This document shows positions 1 to 7,873 of a DNA stretch of 64,000 bases, piece by piece (positions within the stretch are counted from its first letter, which is position 1; each line of letters opens with the position of its first letter). Origin of the DNA: Arthrobacter sp. U41 (GTDB lineage Bacteria > Actinomycetota > Actinomycetes > Actinomycetales > Micrococcaceae); NCBI RefSeq assembly GCF_007679325.1, contig NZ_VEGI01000003.1, positions 198,242 through 262,241 of the forward strand, in the 5' to 3' direction. Position numbers and translations under genes: made by a program. The notes under the pieces are model-generated. The model worked only from the letters and a program-made list of their open reading frames with translations. It did no database searches and was not told the DNA's origin.

Positions 1-1
1 C

Positions 2-682
2 CGGTCGGAGATCTTCATCGAGACCAAGCTCTGGATCAGCGATTACGGCTACGACGAAGCCCTGCGCGGCTTCGAGAAGAGCATCGGCAAACTCGGCGAC
101 GACCAGGTCGACCTGTTGCTGCTGCACCAGCCCCTCGCCGCAGACTTCGAGAAGACCATCGCCGCCTACCAGGCGATCGAAAAGCTCCTCACCGACGGCC
201 GAGTCCGTGCCATCGGTGTCTCCAACCAGACCCCGGCCCAGCTCGAGGAACTCATCGCCCGCACCAGCGTGGTGCCCGCCGTGAACCAGATCCAGGTCCA
301 CCCGTATTACTCCCAGCCTGAATGGCGGGCGGCCAACACACGCCACGGCATCCTCACCCAGTCCTGGTCACCCATCGGCGGCTCCTACATCTACGGCGAT
401 TACGAGAAGAACCCGCTCGAGGACCCCGTCATCACAGAGATCGCCGCGAAATACGCGAAGACCCCGGCCCAGGTCATCCTCCGCTGGCACCTCGAGCACG
501 GCTTCTCCGCCATCCCGAAGTCCGTCAAGGCCCACCGCATCGCCGAGAACTTCGACGTCTTCGACTTCACGCTCACCTCGGAGGAGGTCGCTGCCATCGA
601 TGCACTCGACACCGGCGTGCGCGGCGGCCCTGACCCCGACTCACTGACCCTCGAGAACTACGGGTTCCCGATCCCCGCTTAA
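2..682 (+). CDS. Aldo/keto reductase, 5' end cut off by the window
   Basis: The frame is open from the left edge, so the N-terminal part with the catalytic Asp and Tyr lies outside. What is visible is typical of the AKR fold: LLLLHQP with the catalytic-site His, then NQIQVHPYYSQ, the QSWSPIGG loop, and near the C-terminus IPKSVKAHRIAENF, the segment that binds the NADPH phosphate in this family. It should be a cytosolic NADPH-dependent carbonyl reductase resembling 2,5-diketo-gluconate reductases; the substrate cannot be inferred. It is followed on the same strand by two SDRs and an FAD monooxygenase, so it may belong to a redox or detoxification operon. Confidence 0.9.
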   Translation, partial: RSEIFIETKLWISDYGYDEALRGFEKSIGKLGDDQVDLLLLHQPLAADFEKTIAAYQAIEKLLTDGRVRAIGVSNQTPAQLEELIARTSVVPAVNQIQVHPYYSQPEWRAANTRHGILTQSWSPIGGSYIYGDYEKNPLEDPVITEIAAKYAKTPAQVILRWHLEHGFSAIPKSVKAHRIAENFDVFDFTLTSEEVAAIDALDTGVRGGPDPDSLTLENYGFPIPA

Positions 683-754
683 AACAGACGGACCCGGGCG
701 GGGCGCTTGACCGTCCCGCCCGGGCCCGCCACCCTAAGGAAAAAGACCGCCAAC

Positions 755-1522
755 ATGGCCCGCATCTTCATCACCGGCTCAACCGACGGGCTCGGCCTCG
801 CCAACGCCCGCACCCTTATCAACGCCGGCCACGAGATCCTGCTTCATGCCCGCACCCGGGAACGCGCCACAGCCCTGGATGACCTCGCCCCGCAGGCTGC
901 CGGGATCGTGATCGGTGATCTGTCCAGCGCCGTCGAAACCCGGGACCTTGCCGGGCAGGTCAACAAGCACGGGCGGATGGACGCCATCATCCATAACGCC
1001 GGCGTCTACCTCTCACGGCAACGTATTGCCACCCCGGAGGGGCGTTCCCGGACGCTTGCCGTCAACGTGCTCGCCCCCTACATCCTCACCGCCCTGATCG
1101 AACGGCCGGACCGGTTGATCTACGTCAGCAGCGGCATGCACCACAGTGCCACCGCAGACCTGCAGGACATCGACTGGACCAGGCGGGGCTGGGACGCCGG
1201 CGCCGCCTACTCCGAGAGCAAGCTCCACGTCTCGGCACTGTCCGCCGCCGTGGCCCGCCACTGGCCCACGGTGCTCAGCAACTCGGTAGACCCTGGCTGG
1301 GTGCCCACCAAGATGGGCGGCCCCGGCGCGCCGGACGATCTGGCCATGGGCCACGACACCCAAAGCTGGCTCGCCGTCAGCAATGACCCCGCCGCCCTGG
1401 TCTCCGGCAACTACTGGCACCACCGCCGACAGCGGACGCCGGCACCGGAAGTCACAGACCCGGACTTCCAGGACAGGTTCACCGACAAACTCGCCGAACT
1501 GACCGGCATCACACTCTTCTGA
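755..1522 (+). CDS. SDR family NAD(P)-dependent oxidoreductase
   Basis: A 255-residue short-chain dehydrogenase. The nucleotide-binding glycine motif GSTDGLG is at about residues 8-14, HNAGVYLS follows beta-4, and the catalytic YSESK lies near residue 152 after YVSSGMHHS. An open frame extends upstream to 707, but I choose the ATG at 755 because AAGGAAAAAG precedes it and the protein then starts right at the first beta strand. Its substrate is unknown; the shorter C-terminal part resembles retinol-dehydrogenase/ketoreductase-like SDRs. It sits 72 bp after the aldo/keto reductase and 29 bp before a second SDR, consistent with one transcript. Confidence 0.88.
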   Translation: MARIFITGSTDGLGLANARTLINAGHEILLHARTRERATALDDLAPQAAGIVIGDLSSAVETRDLAGQVNKHGRMDAIIHNAGVYLSRQRIATPEGRSRTLAVNVLAPYILTALIERPDRLIYVSSGMHHSATADLQDIDWTRRGWDAGAAYSESKLHVSALSAAVARHWPTVLSNSVDPGWVPTKMGGPGAPDDLAMGHDTQSWLAVSNDPAALVSGNYWHHRRQRTPAPEVTDPDFQDRFTDKLAELTGITLF

Positions 1523-1551
1523 AGAACAAACCGAGCAAGAAGGAACACAGC

Positions 1552-2316
1552 ATGCAGTTGGAAGGCAAAATCGCCCTCGTCACCGGCGCCGGCACAGGCA
1601 TAGGCCGGGGCACAGCCCGACGCCTGGCCGATGAAGGCGCGTTCGTCTACGTCACAGGCCGGAACCTCGAACCCCTCGAGAAGGTGGCCGCAGACATCGG
1701 CGGACGTGCCCGCGCCGTCCGCGCGGACGTCACAAACAAAGCCGACATGGACCAGCTCGCGGAGCTCATCCGCCAGGAACATGGCGGGCTGGACACCATC
1801 TTCGCCAACGCCGGCGGCGGCCACCCCATCCCCCTGGAACAGATCACCACCGAAGACTTCGACCGGCAATTCGGCGTCAACGTCAAAGGCGTCCTGTTCA
1901 CCGTCCAGGCCATGCTGCCGATGCTGCGCGACGGAAGCTCCATCATCATCAACACCTCCATCACCGCCGACATGGGACTCAAGGACTTCAGCGTCTACGC
2001 CGCCACCAAAGCCGCGGTACGATCCTTCGCCAAAAGCTGGACAACCGACCTCAAGCACCGCCGGATCCGCGTCAACGGTGTCAGCCCCGGCGTCATCCCC
2101 ACCGAGGCCTACACCACCGAGCTGGGCATGACAGAAATTCAGGTCCAGGAATACGTCGACCTCGTCACCCCCGAAGTCCCCGCAGGCCGGGTCGGCACCG
2201 CCGAAGACATCGGCGACGCCGTGATCTTCCTCGCCTCCGACGCCAGCAGCTACATCACCGGCATCGACCTCGTCGTCGACGGAGGCATGACCGCCGTCCA
2301 CGCCGGCAAAGCCTGA
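1552..2316 (+). CDS. SDR family oxidoreductase, classical type
   Basis: A 254-residue classical SDR with all family marks: TGAGTGIG at residues 12-19, NAGGG around 88, the catalytic Ser in NTSITADMG, YAATK around 151-155, the SPGVIPT loop, and the C-terminal SDASSYITGIDLVVDGG typical of the 3-oxoacyl-ACP-reductase/glucose-dehydrogenase-like subgroup. The ATG is preceded by AAGAAGGAACACAGC, a good ribosome binding site. NAD(P)H-dependent oxidation or reduction of a secondary alcohol or ketone is expected; the substrate is unknown. Co-directional with its neighbours on both sides. Confidence 0.9.
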   Translation: MQLEGKIALVTGAGTGIGRGTARRLADEGAFVYVTGRNLEPLEKVAADIGGRARAVRADVTNKADMDQLAELIRQEHGGLDTIFANAGGGHPIPLEQITTEDFDRQFGVNVKGVLFTVQAMLPMLRDGSSIIINTSITADMGLKDFSVYAATKAAVRSFAKSWTTDLKHRRIRVNGVSPGVIPTEAYTTELGMTEIQVQEYVDLVTPEVPAGRVGTAEDIGDAVIFLASDASSYITGIDLVVDGGMTAVHAGKA

Positions 2317-2396
2317 CCCCTCGCTGTGGCCCGCGACCAGAGCGGGCCACAGCACCAAAACCAACACCCCACCCCCACAGGAGACAGGAGACCCGC

Positions 2397-3512
2397 GTGC
2401 GCGCAGACAGCCGCCCCACCACCAAACCCACGGAGCAGCCCAGGTCACCCGGTACGGCTCTCGTTGTCGGGGCGTCCCTCGCCGGGCTCATGACTGCCCT
2501 GACGCTCTCCAGGACCGGCGTCCACGTCACCTTGCTCGAACGCTCCGATGACACCGGCCGCACCGGAGCTGCCCTCCACGTCCAGGACGGCCTCCTCGAA
2601 CGCATCACCGGCCTCCCCACCGCCCACGTGCCCCAGCCCCTCGCCCCCGGGATCCAGACCTGGTTCGCCGTCCACGGCGCACTCCGCGCGGCCATAGAAA
2701 CAAACCCCCTCATCGAGCTCCGCCAAAACACCACCGTGCGCAAGGTCGGCCAGGATGCACATTCCGCGTGGATCCTCACCTCGGACAAAGAAAGAATCAC
2801 TGCGGACATCGTGATCGGGGCCGACGGCCACCGCAGCACCGTTCGCCGGCACATCGCACCGGAACACCCCGATGCCACCTTCGCCGGCTACGTCATATGG
2901 ATCGGCATCGCCGACGAATCAGCCATCAGGGCCGGGCGCTGGCCACAAGACGTCGCGTTCCTTGGCGACAATGACAACACGCTGCTTGGCTACCCCCTCC
3001 CGGGCGCCGACGGTTCCCCCGCGCCAGGATCACGCCGCCTGGGCTGGGCCTGGTACGACTCCAGCAGAAACGGACTGCTCCGCTCCACTGGCAGCGTCAA
3101 CGGCTCCGTGGTGCGGCACTCGCTCATGCCCGCCGGTATCCCGAATGCGACCTACCTGGAACTCGCCGCACAGGCCCGGGAGCTGTTTCCCTCACCCTGG
3201 AAAGATGCGATCCTCGACAGCATCGAACGGCGAGCCGTCATCGGCACACCCATCGCCGAATACGTCCCCGCACGACTCGCCAACGGCCGGGTCGCCATCG
3301 TCGGAGACGCCGCCCACGTGCCAACCCCCATGACAGGCAGCGGCTTCGCCGAATCCCTCTACGACGCCGAAACCATTGCCAACGCCATCACAGACTCCGG
3401 CACCACCACCACAGCACTGCTCAACTACGAGAGCGCAAGAATCCGCAGCGCCCGGAACCTGGTGCAATCCGGACAAGGATTCAGCCGATCCTTCGCCCGA
3501 CGCGCAGCCTGA
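2397..3512 (+). CDS. FAD-dependent monooxygenase, PHBH-like
   Basis: A 371-residue flavoprotein of the p-hydroxybenzoate-hydroxylase fold. The FAD Rossmann motif VVGASLAGL is near residue 23, the DG motif reads IGADGHRS, and the GD motif is VAIVGDAAHVPTPMTGSG, which binds the FAD ribityl chain and pyrophosphate. It starts with GTG after GGAGACAGGAG. These enzymes hydroxylate or epoxidise aromatic and other cyclic compounds using NAD(P)H and O2. Together with the upstream AKR and SDRs it suggests a small catabolic or modification cluster. Nothing shows the substrate. Confidence 0.87.
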   Translation: MRADSRPTTKPTEQPRSPGTALVVGASLAGLMTALTLSRTGVHVTLLERSDDTGRTGAALHVQDGLLERITGLPTAHVPQPLAPGIQTWFAVHGALRAAIETNPLIELRQNTTVRKVGQDAHSAWILTSDKERITADIVIGADGHRSTVRRHIAPEHPDATFAGYVIWIGIADESAIRAGRWPQDVAFLGDNDNTLLGYPLPGADGSPAPGSRRLGWAWYDSSRNGLLRSTGSVNGSVVRHSLMPAGIPNATYLELAAQARELFPSPWKDAILDSIERRAVIGTPIAEYVPARLANGRVAIVGDAAHVPTPMTGSGFAESLYDAETIANAITDSGTTTTALLNYESARIRSARNLVQSGQGFSRSFARRAA

Positions 3513-3883
3513 ACCAATTCAGGTACTTTCCGATCACCCAAAACAGACCCAGACACACCGAAGCCCCCCGGAGTCTCCGGCACCAACCACCACCTGTGTC
3601 TCATAACTTCCGTGTCCCGAATCCCTAGGGTTTCGAGACACGTACGGCTGGAGACGGCACCCGCTGGACTTTATGAACCTGGCAAATAGGGCCGAATGGT
3701 CCATTGGGCTGCATAGCGGACACTGCTCTCCCGGGCGAGCTGGGAGCGGTGGCGGACCAATGTGCAGGAGTAGCCGGTGAATTGGTCTGCCGCCTGTGGG
3801 ATGGACTGAATGATTGGTTCCTCCCCGGAGAGGGCGGTGCCGTACGGCGCTCAGCAGAACGAGGAATTTATCTTCTCCGGCGG
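3513..3883. other. Gene-free stretch between the redox cluster and the iron transporter
   Basis: About 370 bp between two convergent transcription units. No frame here has convincing coding character: plus-frame reading is interrupted by several stops and no ribosome binding site stands out. It is less GC-rich than the flanks and carries the palindrome at 3611-3642. It could be a scar of a mobile element at the edge of the 1-3.5 kb cluster, but I recognise no transposase or recombinase fragment. Confidence 0.5.
3611..3642. repeat. 32-bp interrupted palindrome around CCCTAGGG
   Basis: The halves CGTGTCcCGAAtCCC and GGGtTTCGaGACACG pair around a central TA with two symmetric mismatches. It could be a bidirectional terminator between the monooxygenase and the convergent fbpC gene, although no T-tract follows, or a recombinase or transposon-end site. 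The symmetry is seen directly; the role is not. Confidence 0.55.
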
Positions 3884-5059
3884 CTAGGCCGGCGGCAGAT
3901 CATCCACCGGGAACGCCACTGCTTCGCCGACGACGCGGAGGCACAGCTCCGTGCCGGGGCGGGCGATCGAGGCGTTCCAGTGCCGGATGGTGATGATTTC
4001 GCCGCCGCCGGGATAGCGGTGGTCGGCCACGGCACCGGCCGCGAGGACGGGCGGGACGGCGAGCTTGAGCCGCACAGTGGTTTCCGGCCCGAAGTAATCC
4101 GTGTCCACAACGACGCCGCGGATGGGGCCGTCCTCGGCGATCCGGATCTGTTCCGGGCGGAGCATAAGCTGGACCCGGCCCTGCGCCGGGGGCCTGCGCA
4201 CGGGGATGCCGCCCAGGGAACAGGTGGCCAGCGAGCCTTCCATCCACGCGTCGAGGATGACGGCGTCGCCCAGGAATTCCGCGGTGGCGCGGTCCGCGGG
4301 GCGCGTGTAGACGATGAAGGGGTTGCCGATCTGCGCCAGCCGCCCGCCGCGCATCACCGCCACCTGGTCCGCGAAGGACAGCGCCTCGCCCTGGTCATGG
4401 GTGACCAGGATGGTGGTGACACCGGCGTCATGGAGCACTTTGCCCACGGCCCGGCGCGTGGCCACGCGCAGTCCGGCATCCAGGGCGGAGAACGGTTCGT
4501 CCAGCAGCATCAGTTCCGGTTCGCGGGCGAGGGCGCGGGCCAGTGCCACCCGCTGCTGCTGCCCGCCGGAGAGCTGGTGCGGGCGGCGCTTGGCCATGGC
4601 GGGGTCCAGCGAGACCATCTCCAGCAGTTCGGCCACCCGGGACTTCACGCCGCGGTGCCCGCCGGGGAGCTTGGCGGCGTCGAGGCCGAAGGAGATGTTC
4701 TGCCCGACGTTCAGATGCGGGAAGAGTGCACCGTCCTGCGCCACGTAGCCGACGTGGCGTTTGTGCGCCGGGACCCAGACACCTCCGCCGGCCACTTTGC
4801 CGCCGCTGAGCGAGATGCTGCCGCTGTCCGGGTGCTCAAATCCGGCGATCAGGCGCAGCAGTGTGGTCTTACCGGAGCCGGAGGGGCCTACGATCGCCGT
4901 CGTGCCGCCTTTGGCCACCGAAAGATTGACTCCCTGGAGGACGGCCTGGGAGCCGAAGGTCTTGGTGACGGAGTCGATTTCCAAATGGCTGTTGGTGCTG
5001 GTGGCCACGGAGGCGGCGATCCGCGGTTCCGGGAGCCGGGAGGGGCTGTAGTCGGTCAC
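3884..5059 (-). CDS. fbpC: Iron(III) ABC importer, ATP-binding protein (FbpC-like)
   Basis: A 391-residue ABC ATPase. Walker A GPSGSGKTT is near residue 60, the signature LSGGQQQRVALARAL near 145, Walker B LMLLDEPFSALD follows, and a C-terminal TOBE-like region contains RVQLMLRPEQIRI. This is the CysA/PotA/FbpC type that energises import across the cytoplasmic membrane. The start is GTG at 5059, overlapping the permease stop (GTGA), so the two are translationally coupled. It is the third gene of the operon fbpA-fbpB-fbpC; iron as the cargo is supported by the iron box in front of the operon and by the binding protein. Confidence 0.93.
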   Translation of the reverse strand: MTDYSPSRLPEPRIAASVATSTNSHLEIDSVTKTFGSQAVLQGVNLSVAKGGTTAIVGPSGSGKTTLLRLIAGFEHPDSGSISLSGGKVAGGGVWVPAHKRHVGYVAQDGALFPHLNVGQNISFGLDAAKLPGGHRGVKSRVAELLEMVSLDPAMAKRRPHQLSGGQQQRVALARALAREPELMLLDEPFSALDAGLRVATRRAVGKVLHDAGVTTILVTHDQGEALSFADQVAVMRGGRLAQIGNPFIVYTRPADRATAEFLGDAVILDAWMEGSLATCSLGGIPVRRPPAQGRVQLMLRPEQIRIAEDGPIRGVVVDTDYFGPETTVRLKLAVPPVLAAGAVADHRYPGGGEIITIRHWNASIARPGTELCLRVVGEAVAFPVDDLPPA

Positions 5060-6648
5060 TGTCCCGCTGCTTTCTTGGACTGCTGGAAGAGAAGGTAGGT
5101 CATCGGTGCCGAAATCAGGATCATCAGCAGGGCGTAGGGTGCGGCGCCGGCGTAGTCGATTTCGCTGCTCTTGCTCCAGAATTCGGTGGCGAGCGTCCGG
5201 GTTCCGTTGGGGGAGAGCAGCAGGGTCGCGGTGAGTTCATTCACGATCGCCAGGAACACCAGGGCGGCACCGCCCGCGGCGGCCGGGGCGGTGAGCCGCA
5301 GCGTGACCCGGAGGAACGCCAGCAGCGGCGGTTTGCCGAGCGCCTGGGCGGCCTCGTCGAGTTCTTTCGGCGCCTGGGCCAGGCCAGAGCGGATGTTGAC
5401 CAGCGCCCGCGGCAGAAAGAGCAACACGTAGGCCGCGATCAGCAGCGCCGACGTCTGGTACAGGTCCGGGGCCGCCTTGATGCTGACCGTCACGAAGGCC
5501 AGGCCCACAACGATCCCCGGCAGGGAGCTGGTGATGTAGTTGGACAGCTCCAGGGCCTTGCTGAACCAGCTGGGGTGCCGCACGGCCAGGTACGCCATCG
5601 GGAACGCGACAACGGTGGTGGCCAAGGCCCCGGCGAGGCCGTACATGAGGGTTTGCAGCAGGGCCGGCAGGAACTCGTCCGCGGCCCAGATCTCCGGGCC
5701 GCCGGCAACAATCCAGCGCAGCACGAAGGTCAGCGGAAGTCCGAAGGCCAACGCCGTGAGCGCGACCAGGAACAGCTGGGCCGGAAGGTGGTAGGCGTGC
5801 AACCGAAGACGCAGGGCACCGGCCTGGGCGCCCGAGCCGATCTTGGCGTACCGGGCACTGCCGCGGCTGCGGACTTCAATCAGGAGCAGGATCAGGCAGA
5901 GGAACACGAGGACACTGGCCAGCATGTTCCCGGCGGTGCCGTTGAAGGTGGACTGGTACTGCACCATGATCGCGGTGGTGAACGTGTCGAAGCGGATCAT
6001 CGCGAAGGCGCCGTACTCGGCCAGCAGGTGCAGGGACACGAGCAGCGCGCCGCCGGTCATCGCGATGCGCAGCTGGGGCAGCACCACCCGGAAGAACGTG
6101 CGCCAGGCGCCGAGCCCAAGGGCGGCCGCGGACTGTTCGATGGCCGGGTCCAGCCGGCTGAGCGTAGCGGCGGCCGGGATGTATACGAGCGGGAAGTAGG
6201 AGAGAGTGGCAATCAGCACGCCGGACCACAGGCCCTCGAGTGACGGGACAGCGGAGACCCAGGCGTAGCTGTTGACGAACGCCGGGATGGCCAGCGGTGC
6301 GGCGAGCAGGACCGCCCACCACTTGTGACCGCGGAGCGTGGTCCGTTCCACCAGCCAGGCCCCGCCCACGCCCAGGGCCAGGCAGAGCGGCACGGTGATC
6401 GCTGTCAGCAGCACCGTATTGAGCAGGAGCTCGCCCACACGCTCGCGGAAGATCAGGGCAGCGGCGGTTTCCCACCCCGTGGCGGCCGTCATCACGATGA
6501 CGTAGCCCAGTGGGATCAGGGAGAACAGGGCAATGAGGACGGCCAGGACGGACAAAGCGGAAACGCCGAAAGGCGGGCGGGGACGTTTGCCCCTGCCCGC
6601 CGTCGTCGTGCTTCCGGGAGTCCCGGGAGCCGCCAGCTTGGTTGTCAC
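5056..6648 (-). CDS. fbpB: Iron(III) ABC importer, fused permease (FbpB-like)
   Basis: A 530-residue membrane protein holding two binding-protein-dependent permease domains in tandem, the usual size for FbpB/SfuB proteins. Each half has about six membrane segments and an EAA-type loop: AIEQSAAALGLGAWRTFFRVVLP in the first half and ELDEAAQALGKPPLLAFLRVTLR in the second, which contact the ATPase. It starts with GTG at 6648, four bases after the fbpA stop, and its stop overlaps the fbpC start. It forms the channel for iron handed over by the lipoprotein FbpA. Confidence 0.93.
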   Translation of the reverse strand: MTTKLAAPGTPGSTTTAGRGKRPRPPFGVSALSVLAVLIALFSLIPLGYVIVMTAATGWETAAALIFRERVGELLLNTVLLTAITVPLCLALGVGGAWLVERTTLRGHKWWAVLLAAPLAIPAFVNSYAWVSAVPSLEGLWSGVLIATLSYFPLVYIPAAATLSRLDPAIEQSAAALGLGAWRTFFRVVLPQLRIAMTGGALLVSLHLLAEYGAFAMIRFDTFTTAIMVQYQSTFNGTAGNMLASVLVFLCLILLLIEVRSRGSARYAKIGSGAQAGALRLRLHAYHLPAQLFLVALTALAFGLPLTFVLRWIVAGGPEIWAADEFLPALLQTLMYGLAGALATTVVAFPMAYLAVRHPSWFSKALELSNYITSSLPGIVVGLAFVTVSIKAAPDLYQTSALLIAAYVLLFLPRALVNIRSGLAQAPKELDEAAQALGKPPLLAFLRVTLRLTAPAAAGGAALVFLAIVNELTATLLLSPNGTRTLATEFWSKSSEIDYAGAAPYALLMILISAPMTYLLFQQSKKAAGQ

Positions 6649-6652
6649 CTGG

Positions 6653-7708
6653 TTACAGCAGTCCTGCCTTGGTCATCAGCTCGGTGACCTTCGCGGAGTT
6701 GAGCTTGGCTGGGTCCACCGTGGGAGCCTCAAGTTCAGCGAGCGGGACCAGCTTCTCGTTCGCCGGGACATCGGAGGCGATGGCGTATTCGAAGGAGTTG
6801 CCCTTCTGGAGGATCTCCTGGCCCTGCTTGCCGGTGATGAACTTGACGAAGGCCTGGGCCGCCGCCGCGTTCTTCGAGGACTGCAGCACCCCGCCGCCGG
6901 AGACGGAGACGAACGCGCCCGGGTCCTGGTTCTTGAAGTAGAACGGGGCGACATTCTTGGAGTTCTCGCCGGTCTTGGCCTGGTCGCCGTAGTAGTAGTA
7001 GTGGTAGATCAGGGCGGCGTCGACCTCGCCGGCGTTGACCGCCTTCATGGCCGTGCTGTTGCCCTTGTAAGCCTTGGAGTTCTCCTTCATGCCCTTGAGC
7101 CATTCCTCGGTGGCGGCTTCGCCCTTGAGTTCGAGCAGGGCGGAGACGATCGCCTGGAAGTCGGCGCCGGACGGCGAAGCCGCCCACTTGCCCTTCCACT
7201 CCGGCTTGGCCAGGTCCAGCATGGACTTCGGCAGCAGGTCCTCGGTGAGTTTGGTCGTGTCATAAACCAGCACGGTGGAGCGGGCGGCGATGCCGGTCCA
7301 CTTGTTGGTGGAGGGCCGGAAGTCGGCGGGCACCTGGTCGACGGTGGCCTTGTCGACGTCGGCGAAGAGGCCGGCGTTCTCCACCTGGGCCATGGCGGGG
7401 GAATTTTCGGTGAGGAAGACGTCGGCCGGGGATGCCTGGCCCTCCTGGATGATCTGGTTGGACATCTCTGTGTCCGAGCCCTGGCGCAGGGTGACCTTGA
7501 CGCCGGTTTTCGCGGTGAACGCGTCCACCCATTCCTGCGTCAGGGATTCATGCTGGGCGTTGTAGACCGTGATCTCGCCGGAGATTTTGCCGTCAGCGGC
7601 GGCGCTGCTGCTGGGGGAAGTCGAGGCGCCGGAGCCACAGGCGGACAGGCCGAGCGCGGCGGTTGCGGCCAGCGCGATACCGGCCAGCGCATTGTTGCGG
7701 ATCTTCAT
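6653..7708 (-). CDS. fbpA: Iron(III) ABC importer, substrate-binding lipoprotein (FbpA/FutA-like)
   Basis: A 351-residue extracellular solute-binding protein. The signal peptide ends in the lipobox LSAC with Cys24 as the lipidated residue. The mature part follows the Fbp/Fut pattern (ITVYNAQHESLTQEWVDAF at its start, LIYHYYYYGDQ near residue 235). The tyrosine run matches the position of the Fe(III)-binding tyrosines of FbpA/FutA, although there are four in a row rather than two or three. First gene of the fbpABC operon, about 85 bp downstream of an IdeR box, so it should be derepressed under iron shortage. Confidence 0.93.
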   Translation of the reverse strand: MKIRNNALAGIALAATAALGLSACGSGASTSPSSSAAADGKISGEITVYNAQHESLTQEWVDAFTAKTGVKVTLRQGSDTEMSNQIIQEGQASPADVFLTENSPAMAQVENAGLFADVDKATVDQVPADFRPSTNKWTGIAARSTVLVYDTTKLTEDLLPKSMLDLAKPEWKGKWAASPSGADFQAIVSALLELKGEAATEEWLKGMKENSKAYKGNSTAMKAVNAGEVDAALIYHYYYYGDQAKTGENSKNVAPFYFKNQDPGAFVSVSGGGVLQSSKNAAAAQAFVKFITGKQGQEILQKGNSFEYAIASDVPANEKLVPLAELEAPTVDPAKLNSAKVTELMTKAGLL

Positions 7709-7740
7709 GGGGCTACTTTCTGCAAGGAAGTTCGTAGGAA

Positions 7741-7771
7741 CCCTAGCCCCCCGTGAGCGGGGAAGTTAGGG
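7741..7771. promoter_or_regulatory. Imperfect hairpin in the fbpA leader
   Basis: CCCTAgCCCC and GGGGaagtTAGGG form an interrupted stem between the iron box and the fbpA start. It would lie in the 5' untranslated region of the operon transcript. It may attenuate or stabilise the message; no anti-terminator partner is visible. Confidence 0.35.
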
Positions 7772-7791
7772 CGTGCTCACTACGAAAAACT

Positions 7792-7810
7792 GTAGGTTAG
7801 CCAAACCTAA
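7792..7810. promoter_or_regulatory. IdeR/DtxR iron box upstream of fbpABC
   Basis: GTAGGTTAGCCAAACCTAA matches the 19-bp IdeR/DtxR/DmdR consensus TTAGGTTAGSCTAACCTAA at 17 of 19 positions, including both AGGTTAG/AACCTAA half-sites. Fe(II)-loaded repressor bound here would block transcription of the iron importer. Confidence 0.88.
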
Positions 7811-7873
7811 GCAACCAAGCCGAGAGCACTTTAAGTGATCAGGATCACATGAATTACGAAACTATTGCGTGAC

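Noticed and set aside
1411..2448. 345-codon leftward frame opposite the second SDR
   Set aside because: Antisense of the SDR gene; Gly/Asp/Val-rich and without motifs.
3704..5098. Long rightward open frame opposite fbpC
   Set aside because: It is the antisense of a clear ABC ATPase gene; high GC keeps the opposite frame open and the product is Gly/Arg-rich without motifs.
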